Assembly: GCA_016719855.1 (NCBI GenBank) | Contig: JADJYH010000015.1 | Location: forward strand, 62,001-126,000 | Reading direction: 5' to 3' | DNA from: Saprospiraceae bacterium | GTDB lineage: Bacteria > Bacteroidota > Bacteroidia > Chitinophagales > Saprospiraceae | Length of the DNA: 64,000 nt | Part shown: positions 27,496 through 37,511 of the stretch, piece by piece | How positions within the stretch are numbered: the first letter of the stretch is position 1 | How the letters are laid out: each line of letters starts with the position of its first letter | The notes under the pieces: model-generated | What the model saw: the letters and a program-made list of their open reading frames with translations, nothing else | Databases searched by the model: none | What the model was told of the DNA's origin: nothing | Position numbers and translations under genes: made by a program

Positions 27496-30049
27496 ATGTT
27501 TTTCCAAAATTTGCTCATCATTCGGTTTGCCCTGCTGCTTTTCGCTACAGTTCTAGTTGCAGAAACAAGCTTGTGCCAAGCGCCTTTCAACCGAACTGGG
27601 CAAGTTTTTCTTGGATTGCAAAACAGCAATGAAGTGGTCGAGATGGTTGTAAACCCATCCAGCAATGTTCCCCAATTCAGTGCAACTTATCCTCTGCCCA
27701 ACATCGTTCTCGATGCCATTGGTTATCGGAAGGCCGACAATTTATTGTACGGCATCAATCCTTCCGACAATCATCTCTTCACGGTAGGCGTGGATGGTAT
27801 CTCGCAAGACATGGGCGCTCCCCCACTCAACAACTCGCTTCGCTACCTTGCTGGAGATGTCAGCCCCGACGGTAAGGAGTTGGTCAGCATTGGCTCGAAC
27901 GGAACGCAAAATGACGTTCACCTTGCCAAGACGAACCTGGAAAATGGTAGCTTTTCAACTGTTTTTATTCCACTAATCGGTATCAGCTTCATGGCTGACG
28001 TTGCATTTGACCCTTACACTGGGTTACTTTATGGGTATGACAAAGCCAATAGAAACGTGGTCAAAGTAAATACTGCCACGGGTGCGTTAACGGTTTTGCA
28101 ACAATTGGGCACTGAATACGACATCTCAGGTCTTTATTTCGATGCCTTCGGCGAATTGCACGGTTATGGCCGTGCAGTGTTCGGCATCGTGGATGGCTTT
28201 TTCGATATCGACAAGGACACAGGGGTTGAAACGCTTCGTGCCACTGGACCGGCTTCGGTGCTAACGGATGCGGCGTCCTGCCCATTTTCTGTAGAGATAA
28301 AAGCTGGTTTCGAACCCAATCAAACACTTCCCTGCACAGAAGTTTTGATGAATTACACCATCGCCAATGGCAGTGGCGAACCAAGGCAAGGGGTAAATTT
28401 TGTGCATGACTTGCCCCCGGGTTTTATCTCTCAAATGTTTACGCCAATCCATTTGGAATACCCGTGGACACGACAGGCACACCGGGAACCTTGCTCATGG
28501 AAAACCTGAACCTCCCCCAGGATTGAAATCGCTTTCATTCAAAATAAAGGTGGGTGACATCCCAAAAGGCATTTACAAAAGCCAGCCTTACCTTGAAAAT
28601 CTTTCGCAGTTGTATGGCTTAATCAGCATCGCCGATAATCCCGTGACCCCCGGTTTTGAAGACAGTACCACCCTGAAAGTGAACCGGTTCGATGAGGATA
28701 GCCTGTTTTTCGACTGGTTGGTATGCCATGGTGAGTCTTTGACCTTGGATGCAAGCGAATACGGCAACAGTTTCACCTGGAACGATGGCTCTACCACTAG
28801 CCAATACAAAGTAACGCAGGGTGGAATTTACACCTTGGATATTGGGAGTTCTTGCGAGCAACTCGTGGTCAAGCATGAGGTTACTTCCACCTCCTGCCCA
28901 TTCACCATTGCATTGTTCCAGGTGTTTGAGCCTGATTCCCTGTTTGCTTGCAACAATGCGATATTTAGGTTCATCCTGAAAAATGACTCTGGAGAGAAAC
29001 GGGAAAATGTGTTCTTGACTGAAACTTTGCCTGATGGGTTCACTTTCGAAGGAATCGCTCAAAATCCTTGTGGCGGCAACGTGAAGGACGGGCTTCCTCC
29101 CAATATTTTCACCTTAGAAAACATGACCTTGGCAATTGGGACCGATACGCTCGACATTCTGGTACATGTCGGGGATGTGCCTCCAAGCCATTACCGATTC
29201 AAGGCCGTTTTAGGCGGCTTGCCACAATTGATGGGGCCAATCCGGTACTCCGACGACCCAGCGACCTTATTTGCCGACAGTTCGACGCTCGTTATTTTAG
29301 GCACCTTGGATGACACCTTGTTCCTTGATACGATAATTTGTTTGAAAGAAGAATTGGTGCTCGACGCCAACAATTTTGGGAAGCTTTTTCTTTGGGAAGA
29401 TGGTTCGACTGGCCCTAAATTCATTGTTGAACAACCGGGGCTTTACCAAGTCACCCTGTTCGATGGGTGTGAACCAGTTGAGATTTACTGGGAAGTAGCG
29501 GCTGCCAATTCGATAACGGTAGCTTCAATGACGGTTGTGAATATTCATCAAGGAGAGGAAATTGTCTTAACCCCATTGATTCAAAATCAAGAAGACAGTC
29601 TTTTTATTAGCTGGACAGACCCGATTGGCAACACCCTGTCTTGCCTTGATTGCCCTAAACCAGTCGCCATGCCGCTCCAAAGCACGTCGTACACGATTCA
29701 GGTTTCCAACACAGTTTGCTCAGATTCTGCCATGATTGAATTGCTGGTTGATGATTCACGCAGGATTTATTCTCCCACCGCCTTTTCGCCCAACGGCGAT
29801 GGGTTCAATGACTTTTTTTATCTCCAAAGTCCTGACTTTGGTGTACTCCATTCACTCCAAATAAATGGCCGTTGGGGCAACCAAGTTTTTTACTCCGAAA
29901 GCTCATTCTTAAATGATGCGACGAGTGGCTGGGATGGACAGGTAAATGGCATGGATTCACTACCTGGGACTTATTTATGGCAAGCAATGATTGAATTTGT
30001 GGATGGTGAAATGGCTATTTTCAGCGGCGAGGTCAGCGTAATTCGATAG
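27496..30049 (+). CDS. Secreted surface protein with T9SS type B (gliding-motility, CHU_C) C-terminal signal, frameshifted
   Basis: The protein has a signal peptide (about residues 1-28, ending SLCQ) and then a beta-propeller-like region of about 230 residues. Repeated DUF11-like beta domains follow: FNCxxxxxNYTIxNGSGEPRQGVNFVHDLPPGF and again ILKNDSGEKRENVFLTETLPDGF. The T9SS type B sorting domain is at the end (SPTAFSPNGDGFNDFFYL, INGRWGNQVFY, GWDGQVNG, GTYLWQ). Two small deletions break the frame: one T missing near 28440 (then YANPFGIPVDTTGTPG) and one C missing near 28514 (then PPGLKSLSF). Both are in homopolymers. The rebuilt length is about 850 residues. Cell-surface or secreted; the specific role is unknown. 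Confidence 0.82.
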
Positions 30050-30078
30050 TAAGTGTGAAACGAACGCCGTTAAAAAAG

Positions 30079-30110
30079 GAAAAGTCGCCTACATCAGCAG
30101 GCGACTTTTC
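30079..30110. terminator. Bidirectional terminator between convergent genes
   Basis: GAAAAGTCGCCT pairs with AGGCGACTTTTC around a short loop. It serves the plus-strand surface protein ending at 30049 and the minus-strand susD ending at 30137. Confidence 0.85.
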
Positions 30111-30136
30111 TTGTTAGAACTAAAGGTAATTACGAA

Positions 30137-31639
30137 TTAATAGCCAGTGTTCTGCACCAAGTTCGGGTTCACGGCCAATGCCGTAGAAGGAATTGGGAAC
30201 AAAAGCCTTTCCGCACCAGTGGCTGGTTTCTCTTGCCAAGCATCGAGGAATTTGCCAAAGCGGATAAGGTCTTGACGCCTCCAGCCTTCCCAGTACATTT
30301 CCCTGCCACGTTCAGCAAGCATTTCGTTAAGGCCAAGGGAAGCCAGGTCAGTTGCATTTCTTCCTGCCCTAACTTCATTGACGATGGCCAACGCACCTGC
30401 ATCATCTCCAGTACGAAGCAGCGCTTCAGCTTTCATCAAAAGTACATCGGCATAACGGAAAATAACGAGGTCGTTATCTGCATTGTCGCCATGGTTGTAG
30501 TCTATCGGGTATTTTATAACCCGGATACCTGTAACTTCCAAGTTGTTTCCTGTCTCGATGAGACTGACTTCTGGAGTGAAGATTAGCGGATTGCCTTTTC
30601 TGTCCAAAAGTGCCGTACCATTCTGGTCATACTGTTGGCCGATTCCGAAACCAGCCTTGACGCCACTTACATCGGTCATGCCAGGATAATCGGCTTGTCT
30701 GCGAGCATCATCTTGCTCGAAGCTGTCGTAAAAATCACTAAGCGTGGTAAAACCGTTCCACCCCGAAGGATTCTGGTTGTAATGCAAAGTGCAGAACCAA
30801 TGGTTACGGATGTTACTGCGGCTTCCAGCCACATTTTCAACAGTAAAAATATTTTCTGTGGAAATCGCATTGTTGTTCGGCGCAAAGTTGTCGAAGTAAT
30901 TGGTGGCAAGACTGTACTTGCCGCTGTTGATGATTTCATTGGCAAGCGTAATCACCTTTTGCATGTCGCCATTGTCAAACTTTGGAGCCGCACGGTCGGC
31001 ATACACGCCTTTGTTCAGGTAAGCCTTCATCAAAAGCACTTTTGCCATGTCCTTGTTCGCTAAGATAGCAGGCCCGTCTGGCAAGTTTGGAATAGCAGAT
31101 TCGGCATCTGAAATAACCAAATCGATAGCCTCCTCGGCAGTCATGACCCTAGGTGCAAGTAGCAAGTCTTCACCTGGCTCACGGAAAGGTACTTGGCCAA
31201 AGAGGTCTGCCACGTTGTAAACGTGAAGTGCCCTCAGTGCCTTAGCTTCAGCTTCCTGTTGAGGAGTTGGCCCAAAGGTGAGCACTTGGGTTGTCGCAAA
31301 TATCTGTCCAAGAAGGCCATTAAATGCATTGTTTACTTCCACGTGCTCGGGACTCCAGGTCTGGAGGCAAAGCGCCCTCCAAGCACCATTGTCGTCCCAG
31401 TCACCACCTCGGGTTGGAGCTATGGCCTCGTCTGAGGAATGTTCGTTCATTCCCCACATGCCACCACCACCGTGATAAACACCATTCATACCACTGTAAG
31501 CACCAGAAAGCAGGATTCCTGCATCGAGCACCTCATCTGCTTGACCAAAATTTAGGTCGTCATTCAGGTTTTCTTTCAAGTCGGTGCAAGCAAAGAATCC
31601 TGCAAGAATGACAAGAAAAAATAGCTTATTGATTTTCAT
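30137..31639 (-). CDS. SusD/RagB-family nutrient-binding outer membrane lipoprotein
   Basis: The 500-residue protein has a lipoprotein signal (MKINKLFFLVILAGFFAC). It shows the SusD pattern: helical TPR-like repeats with EAKALRALHVYNVADLFGQVPF, the ADNDLVIFRYADVLLMKAEALLRTG motif, and the C-terminal ERGREMYWEGWRRQDLIRFGKF with LFPIPSTALAVNPNLVQNTGY. SusD binds the substrate, usually a glycan or oligosaccharide, at the cell surface and forms a lid on the SusC channel. It lies 55 bases after susC in the same operon. The frame is intact. No glycoside hydrolase is nearby to point to a substrate. Confidence 0.93.
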   Translation of the reverse strand: MKINKLFFLVILAGFFACTDLKENLNDDLNFGQADEVLDAGILLSGAYSGMNGVYHGGGGMWGMNEHSSDEAIAPTRGGDWDDNGAWRALCLQTWSPEHVEVNNAFNGLLGQIFATTQVLTFGPTPQQEAEAKALRALHVYNVADLFGQVPFREPGEDLLLAPRVMTAEEAIDLVISDAESAIPNLPDGPAILANKDMAKVLLMKAYLNKGVYADRAAPKFDNGDMQKVITLANEIINSGKYSLATNYFDNFAPNNNAISTENIFTVENVAGSRSNIRNHWFCTLHYNQNPSGWNGFTTLSDFYDSFEQDDARRQADYPGMTDVSGVKAGFGIGQQYDQNGTALLDRKGNPLIFTPEVSLIETGNNLEVTGIRVIKYPIDYNHGDNADNDLVIFRYADVLLMKAEALLRTGDDAGALAIVNEVRAGRNATDLASLGLNEMLAERGREMYWEGWRRQDLIRFGKFLDAWQEKPATGAERLLFPIPSTALAVNPNLVQNTGY

Positions 31640-31694
31640 GTTAATTAATTTAATTCGTTTTTTATTGAACCTAATAAATCACTAGTGTGAAATA

Positions 31695-34680
31695 CTAGAA
31701 TGAGAAATTTGCACCTGCCACAACCGACCGTGCGGATGGGTAAGGAATATACTCAATACCGGTTGAAGGTAAGCCGTTACGGACGTTCACCGTATTTACC
31801 TCCGGGTCGAAACCACTGTACTTCGTGAAGACAAGCAGGTTCTGGCCAGTGAGATAAATTTTTACGTTCTTTACGTTATTGCCAAGTTTGCCAAGATTGT
31901 AGCTTACGGTTGCGTTGGCAAGTTTCAAGTAATCACCTTTTTCTAAGAAGCGGTCGGAGGATTTGATTGGGTTGGAAGAAGCTTCCTGCTTGGCATTACC
32001 TACCAAGCTGGCGTCAATGTTGCGGGTACCCAAGTTCGAAATTGGAATCACAGACATCTTGGTGTTGTTGTACACCAAACCTCCAAAAGCCCCGTTGAAG
32101 TTCATGACGAAACCCAATTTACCTGCGGAGAGACCAGTGGACAGGCCCAATAGCATGTCAGGGTTGGCATCGCCTCTAAAATCTTGAGTCTCAGCCGCTC
32201 CTCCCTCGTACATGCCTTGCCCATCGTCGCCTATACCGAGAAAGTGCCTGGTATAAAAGGAATTGAGCGGCTTGCCATTGACCAACTTTTGTATTGTTGC
32301 GCCTGAAGAACCTTGGCCGAATACCTCACCATATTCGATGTTTGCACCGGTATAGTCCTGTAACTCATTCTTCAGAAAAGTTACATTACCTCCAAAGTCC
32401 CAAGTCAGGCTTTCGTTATCTACCAATGTGGTATTCAAAGAAAGCTCTACTCCAGTGTTGATGACTTTTCCTGGGAGGTTGATCCAATAGGTACTTGCCG
32501 GTGCAGGTTGGATGGTCGGATTTTGGAACAACAAATCCTCTGTGCTTTTATTGAAATATTCCAAAGTACCCGACACTTTGTAATCAAGGATAGCGAAATC
32601 AATACCAGCGTTCAAGTTCGTGGTAGTTTCCCATTTAAGTCCTGGGTTTGCTACGTTGTCAAGCGCTGCTGTATGGTTTGTTCCATTGTAACCTACAGAA
32701 TACCTTTCTTGTGAGGCACCAGAAGGGAATTCAGAGTTGCCGGTTTTGCCCCACCCAAGTCGTAGTTTTAGTGTATTGAACATTCCATCACTAAGGAAGT
32801 CTTCGTTGTGGATGTTCCAGGCTGCACCAACTGCCGGGAAGTAACCATATTGGTTGTCACTACCAAACTTGCTCGAACCATCTGCCCGAAAGGTACCTGT
32901 GAGCAGGTACTTGTCCTGAATGTTGAAATTGGCCCTCACGAAAAAAGACTGCAAGTAGGCATCTGGGTTGTGGTAAGGCTGAATCGAATTGTTGGTCGTG
33001 TTTTTCCCACTTTGCAAGATGTTAGTATAGTCAAAAGCTTCCAGTGGAAAGCCTGAGGTGTTTACTCCAAAACCGCTTTCTGTTAGCTTTTGGTACTCAT
33101 AGCCCGCAACAGCGTTCAGGTTGATACCATTGGTAATATCGGCCAGGTATGACAACGAATGTGTCAAAATCTGGTTGGTTGACTTGTCGGTGTTGATGCC
33201 TGCTACGCCATTGCCGGTAATACCAGCAATGTTTATCCAGGAATTGAGGTACGCCCGCCTGTCTCCAACACCATGCGTTAGGCTGTAAGCAAATTTGTAG
33301 GTCAAGGCATCCGTAATCTTGACGTAAGGAGAAATGCTCCCCAACAGGTCAACAGTGGATGAATTGTCGTGATAGGCATCCAGCATCGCCAATGGGTTGA
33401 TGGAAGTATTGCCGAATGCTGGTATGATTACAGGTGAGCCATCAGCTTCGTAAAGCTTGTGGGTTGGGTTCCATTGAAGTGCTTGGCCAATCAAACTACC
33501 TTCGAAACCTGCGTTGGTCGAAATTGGTGGCGCCTGTTCCTTTGTAAACGAAGTGATAAGGTTCCATTCTAGTCCGATGCGCTTGCTATTGAGGAATTTG
33601 TAACTGCCGCTAAGGTTAGCTGTGTAACGCTTAAGGTTGCTGTTCTTGATGATACCATCTTGGTCAAAATAGCTGAAGCCAGCCCGGTAGGTACCTGCTT
33701 CACCACCACCACTGATGGACATGTTGTAGTTCTGTGTGATACCTGTCTGGAGTATCTCGTCCATAGCATCCACATCATCACCAAAATCTCCAGTAGTGAG
33801 GCCGTAATCTGTCAATGCCTCCCTGTACCCATCTCCTGAAAGCACATCGTACTTCTTCAAGATGGAGCTAAATCCGATGGAAGGGCTAAACTCGACAACA
33901 GGAACTCCACTGCGACCTTTCTTGGTGGTAATGATGATTACACCATTCGCACCCCTCGAACCATAGATGGCCGTAGCAGATGCATCTTTCAAGCACTTGC
34001 ATGGACTCAATGTCCGCAGGATTGAGGTAGCTCAAAGGGTTCGTTGAAGCGTTGTTACCAAAACCACCGCCCACGTTCGAACCTGGCTTGGTAGCATTGC
34101 CCGTAAGTTGTACTCCATCCACCACGAACAAAGGTTGGTTGCCTGCCCGGATGGATGAGTTGCCCCGAATCCGAATAGTAGTACCTGCACCAGGTTGGCC
34201 GCTGTTGTTGAGAATTTGCACACCGGCGGCCTTGCCTTGAATCAATTGGTCGGGAGAAACCACAACACCTTTGTTGAAGTCGTCCTCACCAACAGAAACC
34301 ACGGAACCCGTCAGGTCGGATTTCTTAACTGTACCGTAGCCAACGACTACGATTTCATCCAGTAGTGCACCTGCATCCAATGCCACGTCATAGACGTTGG
34401 AAGCTGTTAGCGTTACCCTCTTGGAAGCAAAACCAGTGTAGGTGAATTCAATCTCGGTTGCCCCTTCGGGTACTCGTAACTCATAAGTGCCGTCAATTTC
34501 TGTAATGGTACCCGCGCTGGTACCGATTATCAGCACATTGGCACCGATGAGTGCATCGCCGGACTGGGCATCGGTCACTGTACCTTTGATGGTACGCTGA
34601 GCCGTGGCCAGACCGCTCATGCCCATTGCCACAAATAGCAACAACAGACATTTCGTGAGATAGTCAAACTTAAGTTTCAT
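31695..34680 (-). CDS. SusC/RagA-family TonB-dependent outer membrane receptor, frameshifted
   Basis: The protein has a signal peptide (MKLKFDYLTKCLLLLFVAMGM...ATAQ), then a carboxypeptidase-like domain (TIKGTVTDAQSGDALIGANV), the SusC-specific DEIVVVGYGTVKKSDLTGSV, the plug domain (QPGAGTTIRIRGNSSI, PLFVVDGV), and the 22-strand barrel. One extra base near 33990 breaks the frame exactly at the conserved SMQVLKDASATAIYGSRGANGVI. The second frame continues to the terminal aromatic residue (GANFSF). The rebuilt protein is about 990 residues, normal for SusC. It imports a substrate using TonB energy together with the downstream SusD. Confidence 0.92.
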
Positions 34681-35087
34681 ACATCAATTAGGTTTAGTTA
34701 GACAAAAGTTGTTGAAAAGCTTTTTAGTGAGGATACGAACGGGATATTCAGGAACATTTTTTTCTGGGGAAATGGCGTAGAGAAGAGGCTACCGGGGCAA
34801 AGCTGCAAATAATCTTCTAAACGGCCAAACGCGTCGTTTTGTGAATGGGTTTGAAAAAAATCTGGGTAAATCTCTAAAAATAAAACAATTGAAAGGTATC
34901 TTGGCACAATTGAAATTAAATTCTGACGAAACTGAACCACCTATATCGTTTGTTCAAAGCTTTGATGTGGAAAACTTTTTTCAAACTGTTACTGATTCTG
35001 CGCAAAAACCTAGTTTTACAGTCAATGAATGAACCAAGATTCCAGCACCTATTTCCTGCCATTTAGTTTTACGAAATCCAACTCCTG
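34681..35087. promoter_or_regulatory. Divergent intergenic region with two AAAGCTTT palindromes, possible LacI operators
   Basis: The 407-base gap separates susC (minus) from the LacI gene (plus). Two similar palindromes are visible: AAAAGCTTTT at 34715-34724, 35 bases from the susC start, and TCAAAGCTTTGA at 34954-34965, about 122 bases from the regulator start. Both have the central GC step common in LacI-family operators. I see no exact TAnnTTTG box. The operator reading is inference from shape and position. Confidence 0.4.
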
Positions 35088-36086
35088 ATGAAGCGTTCAA
35101 CGCTGAAAGACATTGCTAAACTTACGGGCCTCTCGGTTTCCGGTGTTTCGAGAGCATTAAAGGGCCACCCCGACATTGCACCAGAAACCAAGGAAAGAGT
35201 CAAGGAAGTGGCCAAAGCCCTCAACTACCACCCCAACCCTAACGCCCAGTTCCTCCACTCCAAAAGTTCGAAGATTATCGCAGTGATTCTGCCGGAAGTG
35301 AACACATTTTTCTTTCCAGAAATCCTGCAAGGCATCAGCGAAGTAGTCGAGCAACATGGCTACTTCCTCCTCTTCCTTCAGTCCGACAACAAGTTTCAAA
35401 AAGAGAAAGATCTGATTGAATATTGCATCCAGATGTTCGTGGACGGGGTACTAATTTCCCTCTCGGCTGAGACGACCTCCCTTGACCATTTGTTGAAACT
35501 CAAGGAGATGGATGCCGCTGTTGTGTTGATAGATCGGGTGCTGAGCAACGACTCCATTCCTTACTTGACCATTGATGATGCGGAAGCAAGTCGAAAGGCA
35601 GTAGATCACCTGATTTCAAAGGGGCATACCAATATTCTCGGCATTTTTGATGACGGCAGATTGTCCATGACAAATTTGAGGGCTAGTGGGTTCCGGCAAG
35701 CCCACGAACAAAACGGCCTGCATTGCGGAGAAAACAGGATTTTGATAGTCAATGGGGACGTAGAAATTGAGGAACAAATCATTCAATTGATTGATGAAAA
35801 TGCAGAATTAACTGCCATTTTCACCATGTCTGACAAGCTAATGGTAAAGGCTTATCATGCCATCAACAGCCTTGGATTCAAAATGCCGGACGATATTGCG
35901 TTAATTTCCATTAGCGACGGCAAAGCTCCGTACTATCTCTACCCCGGCATTTCACATGTTAGGCACTCCGGGGAGGAAGTTGGCACTTCGGCAGCAACCT
36001 TGTTGTTTAGAATGTTGTCTGATGAAAAAAACCTTGAAGGGTTCCACCAAATTGAAACCAAATTGGTCGAGCTTGGGTCTGTGTAA
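35088..36086 (+). CDS. LacI-family transcriptional regulator
   Basis: The 332-residue protein has an N-terminal helix-turn-helix (TLKDIAKLTGLSVSGVSRAL, with the hinge helix around NYHPNPNAQFLHSKSSK) and a periplasmic-binding-protein-like sensor domain (IIAVILPEVNTFFFPEILQGI, DGVLISLSAETT, LIDRVL, PDDIALISISDG). It normally represses or activates genes in response to a sugar or related ligand. It is divergent from susC/susD, so control of that pair is likely. LacI control is less usual for SusCD systems than ECF or hybrid two-component control. The frame is intact and the length normal. Confidence 0.92.
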   Translation: MKRSTLKDIAKLTGLSVSGVSRALKGHPDIAPETKERVKEVAKALNYHPNPNAQFLHSKSSKIIAVILPEVNTFFFPEILQGISEVVEQHGYFLLFLQSDNKFQKEKDLIEYCIQMFVDGVLISLSAETTSLDHLLKLKEMDAAVVLIDRVLSNDSIPYLTIDDAEASRKAVDHLISKGHTNILGIFDDGRLSMTNLRASGFRQAHEQNGLHCGENRILIVNGDVEIEEQIIQLIDENAELTAIFTMSDKLMVKAYHAINSLGFKMPDDIALISISDGKAPYYLYPGISHVRHSGEEVGTSAATLLFRMLSDEKNLEGFHQIETKLVELGSV

Positions 36087-36101
36087 GCCAAGAATTGTTT
36101 A

Positions 36102-37199
36102 GTGAAAAAAATTCTAATGAAACTCCCTAGCTTATTTATCAGTCTGCTGCTTTTTTGCGCAGCCAGCACTAGCGCACAGCCTGGGTACGAAATCTTGAAG
36201 GACGTAAAGAAGATTGATATTCCCTTTGAGTATAAAAACGACCTAATCATTGTAAACGTCACCTTTAACCGCATTTTTCCCCTTAAATTCATCTTCGACA
36301 CCGGGGCAGAAAACACCATCCTAGCCAAGCGCAGTATCACGGACTTGATTGGGGTAAATTATGAGCGAGAGTTCAAGGTCCTTGGCTCCGACATGACCAC
36401 GGTGCTCACTGCCTACCTGGTTCGGGGCATCCACATGAGGATTGAAGACATGGTAGCCCCCAGCCAATCTTTGCTAGTGCTTGATGAGGACTATTTCAAT
36501 TTTGAAGAGCTGTTGGGGATGCAAATTCACGGGATACTTGGCGCCGATATTTTCAAGGGTTTGTTGGTGAAAATCAACTACGAACACAAGATGATAACCT
36601 TGATGAAAAGCGGTACAGGCAAACTCCCGTCCGACGGGTACCAAATGCTCCCTATCTCCATCGAAAAAAACAAGCCTTACCTGAAAACCGTCATCCGCAC
36701 CCAAAATGACACTTTGGTCAATGTCAAACTCTTGCTGGACACAGGCGCAATGCTTGCACTATTGTTGAACACGGATTCGCACCCAGGACTAAAACCACCA
36801 GAAAACGCCGTCAGTGGCAATATCGGCACTGGTCTCGGTGGCTTCCTGACGGGTCATTTGGGCAGGGTGGCTTCGCTTTCCCTTGGAGACTTACAATGCA
36901 ATGAAGTCATCACAAATTTCCAAGACCTGGAAGAAGGCATGGACACGACCATGCTGCAGGGTCGAAATGGCATCATTGGCAACGGTGTCCTCAGCCGGTT
37001 CGACGTCATCATTGACTATCCTGGGCATAAACTTTACCTGCAACCCAACAAGAACTTCAAGAAGGAATTCAAGTTTGACAAAAGTGGGTTGGTTGTCATC
37101 GCCGCCGACTACTTGCTCAACAAATACATCGTGCATTCGGTGATTCCCGGCTCCCCAGCCGCACTTGCCGGCTTTTTTTTAAAAATTTATGATTGTTAA
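36102..37199 (+). CDS. Retropepsin-like aspartyl protease with truncated PDZ domain
   Basis: The protein has a signal peptide (KLPSLFISLLLFCAASTSAQ) and two aspartyl-protease half-domains with DTGAENTILA (about residue 62) and DTGAMLALLL (about residue 213). Both DTG motifs are intact. The C-terminal PDZ domain starts (YLLNKYIVHSVIPGSPAALAGF) but ends after eight more residues at a T8 tract, where the family has about 60 more residues. I find no continuation of the PDZ in any frame downstream, so this looks like a real 3' truncation. Start is GTG at 36102; ATG 36117 is an alternative. It follows the LacI gene by 15 bases on the same strand. Target unknown. Confidence 0.8.
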   Translation: MKKILMKLPSLFISLLLFCAASTSAQPGYEILKDVKKIDIPFEYKNDLIIVNVTFNRIFPLKFIFDTGAENTILAKRSITDLIGVNYEREFKVLGSDMTTVLTAYLVRGIHMRIEDMVAPSQSLLVLDEDYFNFEELLGMQIHGILGADIFKGLLVKINYEHKMITLMKSGTGKLPSDGYQMLPISIEKNKPYLKTVIRTQNDTLVNVKLLLDTGAMLALLLNTDSHPGLKPPENAVSGNIGTGLGGFLTGHLGRVASLSLGDLQCNEVITNFQDLEEGMDTTMLQGRNGIIGNGVLSRFDVIIDYPGHKLYLQPNKNFKKEFKFDKSGLVVIAADYLLNKYIVHSVIPGSPAALAGFFLKIYDC

Positions 37200-37511
37200 T
37201 CTTAAATTTGTCCCCATCCTATTCTTAGCGAATTGTCTCAGTACAACTTATCCAAATCGAAAGTAAAGCACACGCGTTAGCCTGTTGAGTTGAAAAATAA
37301 TTTGCGCCCCAATCCATGGCTTTCTGACAAACATGTTGAACAAACCGTGTGGCCTAAAGGCAGGAACGTTCAACCTACTGCCTCACCCTAAAAGTGTGCT
37401 CCAAGTCGAAAAAAATTTAAGTTTTATAGCCAAGTTGACTGACTTTTCAGCCAATTTTGGTTCATTGGTGATTTGATAATTTTTCATTTGTCAAGCAATA
37501 AACTCAAAAAG
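37200..37511. other. Intergenic stretch without recognised gene
   Basis: This 312-base gap lies after the truncated protease and before the adhesin. I see no coding frame resembling a PDZ domain, no hairpin terminator and no exact TAnnTTTG box. It is AT-rich towards the adhesin start. The protease truncation point at about 37175 may mark a rearrangement boundary. Confidence 0.5.
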
